The translations under genes and the position numbers were made by a program. This document shows, piece by piece, positions 14,962 through 19,156 of a stretch of DNA of 19,156 bases. Source of the DNA: an uncultured Ruminococcus sp. (GTDB lineage Bacteria; Bacillota; Clostridia; Oscillospirales; Acutalibacteraceae); the NCBI GenBank assembly GCA_902802975.1, contig CADCOF010000094.1, positions 1 to 19,156 on the forward strand, given 5' to 3'. The stretch's first letter is position 1. Each line of letters starts with the position of its first letter. Below the pieces are notes generated by a model that had not been told where the DNA came from, did not search any database, and was given only the letters and a program-made list of their open reading frames with translations.

Positions 14962-16127
14962 AATCTGTCAAAATAGTTATCGGTGCTAACTATGGAGATG
15001 AGGGTAAGGGACTTGCCTCGAGATATTTTTCTCTGAAAGCCGATAAAGAAAACAAAAGATGTCTGACGATTCTTTTTAACGGAGGCAGTCAGCGTGGTCA
15101 TACTGCGGATTTAAAAAATGGTTTGCGTCATGTATTTCATCATTTTGGCTCAGGCAGTTTCGATAACTCGGATACATTTTTTGACAGTGATTTTATCGTA
15201 AATCCCATGATATTTGCTGAGGAGATCGAAGAACTTGGTGACAAAGTTCCGAGGTGTTTTATTTCTGAACAGTGCAGAGTAACATTGCCTTATGATATGA
15301 TGATAAATCAAATAATTGAGATATCAAGAGGAACACAACGACATGGTTCCTGTGGTTATGGAATTTGGGAAACTCAAAAACGCTATGAAGAATCTACTTT
15401 ATCTTTGCGTTATGGGATGCTTTCTCAGTTAACAGATCACGATTTGATGAGTTATCTTATAAAAGTATCAGAGGAATATTTACCGGTAAGACTTAGATAT
15501 TATGGTATTACAGAAATTCCTTCTGACTACAAAGATCTTGTGTGTTCAGAAGGAATAATGCAACATTTCATTGATGACTTCAGAAAAATGTCAGAATTGA
15601 CTCAAACAGCTGATCTTATTCAACTATCTGAAAAATACGATTATTTTGTTTTTGAAGGCGGTCAGGGACTTGCTCTTGATGAAAATGCTGTTGATGAATA
15701 CCCGAATGTTACAGCAAGCAGTACTGGTGCGTTTACACCTGTTATTAGATCATTGGAATTTCTAAATACATTTGATATCGAAGTATGCTATGTTTCAAGA
15801 TCGTATTTCACACGCCATGGTGCAGGAAAACTTCCGTTTGAGTGTCCTAAAGAAAGTATTTCGCCGCACATTATTGATAAAACTAATGTATACAATGAGT
15901 TTCAAGGCAATATCAGATACGCTGATTTTGATGTTCAGACATTATTGAGACGAACAATTACAGATCATGAGAAATGTCGAAAAGAATGCAACAATATAAA
16001 AAAATCTCTTTTTTTAACGCACCTTAATTATGTTGAAACTCCGGTTGCTGAGTTTTGCGATCATTTCGATACTGTATATTTATCGTATTCAAAATTTGCT
16101 GAAGACGTGCAATTGCTGATCAATTAA
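14955..16127 (+). CDS. Adenylosuccinate synthetase (PurA)-like paralog with altered specificity residues
   Basis: A 390-residue protein, shorter than the usual ~425-430 for PurA. Conserved parts: P-loop ANYGDEGKG with catalytic Asp15, NGGSQRGHT with catalytic His49, RGTQRHGSCGYGIWETQKR (125-143), FEGGQGLALDENAVDEYPNVT (233-253) and SYFTRHGAGKLPFE (283-296). These correspond in order to the IMP- and GTP-handling blocks of PurA. Two blocks have changed. The aspartate-binding loop, normally TTTGRPRR-like, reads EFQGNIRYADFD (315-326). The guanine-recognition TKLD reads THLN with Asn358. The chemistry (GTP/ATP-driven phosphorylation of a 6-oxo group and attack by an amine) is probably kept, but substrates are probably not all those of PurA. 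Phage PurZ is a known precedent for such divergence. Translation is coupled to the vWA gene by the ATGGTAA overlap. Confidence 0.82.
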   Translation: MVKSVKIVIGANYGDEGKGLASRYFSLKADKENKRCLTILFNGGSQRGHTADLKNGLRHVFHHFGSGSFDNSDTFFDSDFIVNPMIFAEEIEELGDKVPRCFISEQCRVTLPYDMMINQIIEISRGTQRHGSCGYGIWETQKRYEESTLSLRYGMLSQLTDHDLMSYLIKVSEEYLPVRLRYYGITEIPSDYKDLVCSEGIMQHFIDDFRKMSELTQTADLIQLSEKYDYFVFEGGQGLALDENAVDEYPNVTASSTGAFTPVIRSLEFLNTFDIEVCYVSRSYFTRHGAGKLPFECPKESISPHIIDKTNVYNEFQGNIRYADFDVQTLLRRTITDHEKCRKECNNIKKSLFLTHLNYVETPVAEFCDHFDTVYLSYSKFAEDVQLLIN

Positions 16128-16133
16128 AATATT

Positions 16134-16192
16134 CCGGAATATTTGTACGGTATCTAAAATAGATGCGTATCAATATTCCGGATTTGTTATAA
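16134..16192 (+). terminator. Long imperfect hairpin after the operon
   Basis: CCGGAATATT (16134-16143) pairs with AATATTCCGG (16172-16181), and the inner GTACGGTATCTA and TAGATGCGTATC pair with mismatches. ATTTGTTATAAT follows. The start lies 7 nt after the PurA-like stop. The T tract is poor, so this may be a terminator or an mRNA 3' stabiliser. The left part also contains an 18-bp self-palindrome, AAATATTCCGGAATATTT, at 16127-16144. Confidence 0.5.
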
Positions 16193-16242
16193 TAACAAAA
16201 TCATTCTACATCTATGAGATTTATTTTTTAAGAAACCCCTCC

Positions 16243-16282
16243 CCCCCAACGCTACAAAATATCCATTTTGTAGCGTTGGGGG
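16243..16282. repeat. Perfect 18-bp inverted repeat with 4-nt loop
   Basis: CCCCCAACGCTACAAAAT (16243-16260), loop ATCC, then its exact complement (16265-16282). Neither side carries a T run, so it does not look like an ordinary terminator. It abuts the first readable codon of a transposase remnant at 16283, which suggests a small palindromic repeat or a rearrangement junction. Confidence 0.75.
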
Positions 16283-16690
16283 TATAAAATTATTGCTCGT
16301 CTGGAAAATCTGTCATTCGACGCTTACAACGAATCCGATGTGCTGACCACAGCAATTGAGAATTATCGCAAAAGAACAAGGCATTATCAGGAGAGAGTGC
16401 TTGTCGATCAAATCTACCGCAATCTTAAAGAACATTGCTTTCTGTAAAAGCAAGAATATCAGAATTTCGGTTACACCTTTGGGGCATCCAAAGAATAATC
16501 CTCCACCGGAAGAACACAAAACCACACATCAGGATAACACGGATCATATTGAAGTCGAGAAAGGTTTCGGTCTGGCAAATCGCTGCTTTGTCAATGGTCT
16601 CAATTCTCGCAATGAATCTCAACAGCATTGCAAGGGAGCTTTTGTTTTTATCTGTCTTTCATGTTTGTGATGCGGATCTGTCTTTGCATT
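16283..16690 (+). pseudogene. Decayed IS5/IS1182-like transposase, C-terminal fragment
   Basis: Three consecutive reading frames each carry a part of one transposase. Frame 1 gives ARLENLSFDAYNESD and RVLVDQIYRNLKEH, with the second catalytic Asp in the DQIY motif, then stops at 16445. The next frame continues IAFCKSKNIRISVTPLGHPK and DNTDHIEVEKGFGLANR, with the catalytic Glu. The third frame supplies IAALSMVSILAMNLNSIA, the usual helical C-terminus. The N-terminal half is missing and at least two frameshifts interrupt the rest, so it cannot be active. Family naming rests on the DQIY/GRP/DNxDxxEVExxF pattern as I remember it. Confidence 0.75.
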
Positions 16691-16725
16691 GAGTGTAGTG
16701 ATTGTGGAACAGACACTAATTATAT

Positions 16726-18456
16726 TTAATCGGCAGCCAAGATTGCCTTGATCGGATAGTTATCTACAGTAACAGTACTTTTGTCAAGCGTAATTTCGGG
16801 AAGTCCTTTATTTGCTGCAAGATCATCTGCACATTGAGTGTACGCTCTCTCAAGCAAGCTGTCTTTTGTTTCTGTCATATCATTCCACTTTCCATCGGTG
16901 AAAAGAAAGCTTTCGCCCTTGTTGATAACACCCTTCACCGTCAAGCCTTTTTCAAAGCTTGCAGAGAACGGGAAAACCTCTGTAAAAACCATACTGCCGT
17001 CTTTGACGGAAATACGCTTCATTGTCAAAACGACAGAGTATTTTTCTCCTTTTTTAAGAGCATATTCGTTTTTAAGATCAACCTTGTGAGAACCGGCATA
17101 TTGATGAGAATTGACGCCTTTTTCAAGCAGTGTGCCTGACGAAGGGTTATTATCATCAGTCACTTTGTATATCTCGTAACTCACCTTGGTTTCCGGCGAA
17201 TCCGTTCTGTACTCGATCTGAAATAGCTTTTCGTCATTTTCGGCGTCAAACACGTTTGCTGTTTTTGTATCTGAGCTGTATTCTGTGCTTCCATACCACT
17301 GAGTCATCATCAGATCATATTGATCATAATTGAATGATGTATGATTTGACTCGCCGTTGTTATCAAACTCAAAGCTGATCGGTGATGTAATGCTGTGATC
17401 ATAATAAGAAAGATAAAAATAGCCATCATCAATATCGCCGTCGAAAGTAGTTAATCCACCGCTGTTTTTTATGATAAACGCACCGTTTTCCGGAGGCGTG
17501 GTTTTATCTGTTTCCTGTGCGTCGACGTTCTTTTTCGTAAAATTCTCTTTCGGAAAATCATCATCATAACCCACTACGGTAACGCCATGATTCGGTTTTT
17601 CGTTACCGCTGTAATATGATGTACGTTTTTTTGCACTATATGCCGATTGATCAGCATTCATAGCTACAATAACTCCGTGCCCCTGACAAAGCTCCTCTTT
17701 AATCGCGCGAACTCCGTCCTCGTTAAACCGGTAGTTTCCGTTTGAATCAATCTCTGCAGGACATGGAAGAAGATTGCTCTGTCTGAATACCGGAACAACG
17801 GGTGCATTTCGATATTCTGCATTGAGCGGAAGCTTCCACCCCAATGACGATTCTTCATTATAAGCATAAGGATATTCCCCATTTATGCTCACGCTTTCAT
17901 CGACCGGTCCGAAGCCCGATCCATAAAGATTTGCGCTCTGTACAAACGGTCCCCCAATAGTGTACACAGCAAGCTCATTTTCGCTCTCTTTCTGACTCAG
18001 ATCAAAGCCCTCTCCGACCTGAGAAGAGCGAACCTTTCCCGATACAACATCTTCTTCCGTCATCCCATGGAACATATACCAGGCAATATATATCTCGGAA
18101 AAATTGACCTGTTCGTTTTTCTCACCTGCCTGTACTCCAAAATTATTGGCGCATAAATATGCGGTTTCGGCAGAGCCTGCAAGTGCAAATGTCCAGCAAT
18201 CGCCATAATGCTGTGCTTTTACCGGAGTCACATAATTCTTTCCATTATAATTTCTCAGATCAAGTTTTGAAGGTAAATCTGACGTATCGATCTTTTGAAA
18301 CTCTTCTCTATTGTCATCATGAGAAATACCGGTAACGGACGATGTATCATCTGAAAAAGGTTCCTCGCTGACGGAAGATGGAGTGCTGTTTGATGAACAA
18401 GCCGCTGCCGAGCAAATAATTAGTGTCGATATAATCATAGATAAATATTTTTTCAT
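16726..18456 (-). CDS. C1 (papain-like) peptidase lipoprotein with lectin-like C-terminus
   Basis: A 576-residue surface lipoprotein. The signal peptide ends in the lipobox SAAAC with lipid-anchored Cys20, followed by a Ser/Thr/Asp-rich linker to about residue 55. The papain domain has LDLRNYNGKNYVTPVKAQ with oxyanion Gln82, GDCWTFA with nucleophile Cys87, NHGVTVVGYDDD with His290 and IIKNSGG with Asn331, so the catalytic set is complete. The remainder (about 370-576) is beta-rich and matches the lectin-like domain that follows C1 peptidases in clostridia, thought to aid binding to surface or extracellular targets. GAGGA upstream of the ATG at 18456 is the SD. It stands alone on the minus strand between the transposase remnant and a repeat cluster, and no clear terminator follows it. 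Confidence 0.9.
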   Translation of the reverse strand: MKKYLSMIISTLIICSAAACSSNSTPSSVSEEPFSDDTSSVTGISHDDNREEFQKIDTSDLPSKLDLRNYNGKNYVTPVKAQHYGDCWTFALAGSAETAYLCANNFGVQAGEKNEQVNFSEIYIAWYMFHGMTEEDVVSGKVRSSQVGEGFDLSQKESENELAVYTIGGPFVQSANLYGSGFGPVDESVSINGEYPYAYNEESSLGWKLPLNAEYRNAPVVPVFRQSNLLPCPAEIDSNGNYRFNEDGVRAIKEELCQGHGVIVAMNADQSAYSAKKRTSYYSGNEKPNHGVTVVGYDDDFPKENFTKKNVDAQETDKTTPPENGAFIIKNSGGLTTFDGDIDDGYFYLSYYDHSITSPISFEFDNNGESNHTSFNYDQYDLMMTQWYGSTEYSSDTKTANVFDAENDEKLFQIEYRTDSPETKVSYEIYKVTDDNNPSSGTLLEKGVNSHQYAGSHKVDLKNEYALKKGEKYSVVLTMKRISVKDGSMVFTEVFPFSASFEKGLTVKGVINKGESFLFTDGKWNDMTETKDSLLERAYTQCADDLAANKGLPEITLDKSTVTVDNYPIKAILAAD

Positions 18457-18510
18457 AGGTTTTTCCTCACTGATTCTTCAAGGAATAATTCAACAAATAG
18501 TTGTAATTTA

Positions 18511-18519
18511 AGTATATCA
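18511..18519 (-). promoter_or_regulatory. Extended -10 promoter for the C1 peptidase gene
   Basis: On the minus strand TGATATACT provides an extended -10 box about 55 nt before the ATG. No good -35 is visible at the right distance, as expected for extended -10 promoters. Confidence 0.4.
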
Positions 18520-18654
18520 CTTATAAATGAGCAAATTTTGAATTATTCGTCATTTTGTACAATTGTATTTGATTTATATGATTGTGATAACCAAACTTCC
18601 ATCGCTATACTTGTACTTTATTGTCTCATTTTGTCTTTCCTCCCCTCTATCTCC

Positions 18655-18765
18655 CAATGTCATCAACTTAAGCTTTCGGTATGCCTCCGGCGGCAAGCCT
18701 TTTTGAAAAAGGCTTGCCGAAAAACTTTGTGATGCTCTCTGTCTAACCTTAAGTTGATGACATTG
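18655..18765. mobile_element. 111-bp MITE-like element with 18-bp terminal repeats and 10-bp target duplication
   Basis: Perfect terminal inverted repeats CAATGTCATCAACTTAAG (18655-18672) and CTTAAGTTGATGACATTG (18748-18765) are flanked directly on both sides by CTCTATCTCC (18645-18654 and 18766-18775), a 10-bp duplication. Inside lies a 14-bp inverted repeat, CGGCAAGCCTTTTT / AAAAAGGCTTGCCG (18691-18719). There is no ORF for a transposase, so it must have been moved in trans. A 10-bp duplication fits IS4-type enzymes better than most others (family knowledge). Confidence 0.85.
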
Positions 18766-18785
18766 CTCTATCTCCGGGGAGGCGA

Positions 18786-18813
18786 GTTACTTTTGCTAGG
18801 CGGCAAAAGTAAC
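18786..18813. repeat. 11-bp inverted repeat, REP-like
   Basis: GTTACTTTTGC (18786-18796) and GCAAAAGTAAC (18803-18813) pair perfectly around TAGGCG. No T run follows, and it begins 10 nt after the MITE target repeat. It has the look of a dispersed intergenic repeat. Confidence 0.65.
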
Positions 18814-18989
18814 CAAAAACGCCTTTGTGATTTAGAGGCTACAATCCCGCCTCAATCTTCTACGAAGCCGAGTTACCGCCAATTTTAGATTGGTTCGGCA
18901 TTCTTCAATGCGCTGCGCGCAATTACAACTTTCTCGTGAGACTACGTTCAGGCAAATGTTTAGCAAGAAATTTTGTGCATTTTTACTTT
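18814..18989. other. Gene-free segment with higher GC and local hairpins
   Basis: No ORF with an SD is present. The segment is GC-richer than the surrounding intergenic DNA and contains a nested hairpin around CCAAT-TTTAG-ATTGG closed by GCCGA and TTCGGC (about 18871-18900), and GCGCTGCGCGC near 18910. It may belong to a larger dispersed repeat with the elements just upstream. Confidence 0.4.
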
Positions 18990-19051
18990 TTTGCTCATTT
19001 ATAGTATATCACAACATGCAGCCATAATCAATAAATATTTCGTAACTATTT

Positions 19052-19089
19052 GTTACTATTCAAACTCTAGGTTACTATTCACACTCTAA
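19052..19089 (+). repeat. Two tandem 19-bp repeats
   Basis: GTTACTATTCAAACTCTAG (19052-19070) and GTTACTATTCACACTCTAA (19071-19089) are adjacent and differ at two positions. A partial third copy, GTAACTATTT, precedes them at about 19042. They lie just downstream, in minus-strand terms, of the terminator of a gene entering from the right. Function is unknown; they could be binding sites or repeat expansion. Confidence 0.7.
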
Positions 19090-19105
19090 CAGTCCCATCG
19101 CAACA

Positions 19106-19129
19106 CAAAAAGACCGGTATTAGCCGGTC
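19106..19129 (-). terminator. Intrinsic terminator for a gene entering from the right edge
   Basis: On the minus strand GACCGG and CCGGTC form a 6-bp stem with a 6-nt loop, followed by TTTTTGTG. This is a standard terminator and implies a minus-strand gene ending just to its right. Confidence 0.65.
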
Positions 19130-19131
19130 AT

Positions 19132-19156
19132 TTAGTTTTCGATGGTAGTTTTGTCA
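19132..19156 (-). CDS. Possible 3' end of a minus-strand gene (7 codons visible)
   Basis: Read from the right edge, one frame gives DKTTIEN followed by TAA at 19132-19134, three bases before the terminator stem. The spacing is right for a gene end, but the visible part is too short to identify or prove. Confidence 0.25.

Noticed and set aside
16243..16282. Intrinsic terminator reading of the perfect hairpin
   Set aside because: No T run on either strand.
18538..18732. 64-codon plus-strand ORF
   Set aside because: It runs through the MITE terminus and internal repeat, has no SD and is a chance open frame.
1..19156. CRISPR arrays, tRNA or rRNA genes, prophage modules
   Set aside because: No direct-repeat/spacer pattern, no cloverleaf or rRNA-like sequence, and no phage structural or integrase genes were seen on either strand.

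Overview
The window looks like chromosomal DNA of a low-GC, Gram-positive gut Clostridium relative, most likely Ruminococcus or a neighbouring Oscillospiraceae. This rests on AT-rich intergenic DNA, strong purine-rich Shine-Dalgarno (SD) sites, frequent TTG/GTG starts, and typical clostridial families (DUF4358 lipoprotein, DHHW protein, C1 peptidase with a lectin-like tail). The taxonomic call is an inference from protein character; no marker gene is present.

Layout. (1) 1-5899, minus strand: the 5' part of a response regulator, a heterodimeric ABC exporter pair, a multi-spanning O-antigen ligase/polymerase-like protein and the RuvX/YqgF nuclease-fold protein. (2) 5900-6291: a divergent promoter region followed by a ~300-nt, hairpin-rich leader. 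(3) 6292-6997, plus: an XRE regulator and a small charged protein, followed by a very AT-rich gene-free stretch. (4) 7355-10720, plus: promoter, DUF4358 lipoprotein, attenuator-like terminator, MBOAT acyltransferase, DHHW protein, terminator. This is a surface-glycan O-acylation cassette similar in logic to AlgI/AlgJ/AlgX. (5) 10746-16127, plus: a tightly packed five-gene operon. It encodes a degenerate phosphoribosyltransferase-fold protein, a cytoplasmic GH31 glycosidase, an unrecognised protein with an acidic tail, a von Willebrand A (vWA) MIDAS protein and a divergent adenylosuccinate synthetase (PurA) paralog. (6) 16128-16725: hairpins and a decayed transposase. (7) 16726-18456, minus: a papain-like lipoprotein protease. 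(8) 18457-19156: a repeat-rich intergenic region with a clean MITE-like insertion, other inverted and tandem repeats, and the terminator of a gene entering from the right.

The most unusual part is the 10.8-16.1 kb operon. Its PurA paralog keeps the P-loop and both catalytic residues but has changed the aspartate-binding loop and the guanine-recognition Asp. The first gene is a PRTase with the PRPP-binding acidic pair replaced. Two nucleotide-enzyme paralogs with altered specificity residues, co-translated with a vWA protein and an unknown partner, suggest an uncharacterised nucleotide-derived pathway or signalling system. The function is inference only.

A recurring regulatory theme is an intrinsic terminator placed directly before the ribosome-binding site of a TTG-started gene, seen at the ABC pair and at the MBOAT gene. 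This suggests attenuation or a fixed step-down in expression within the transcripts.
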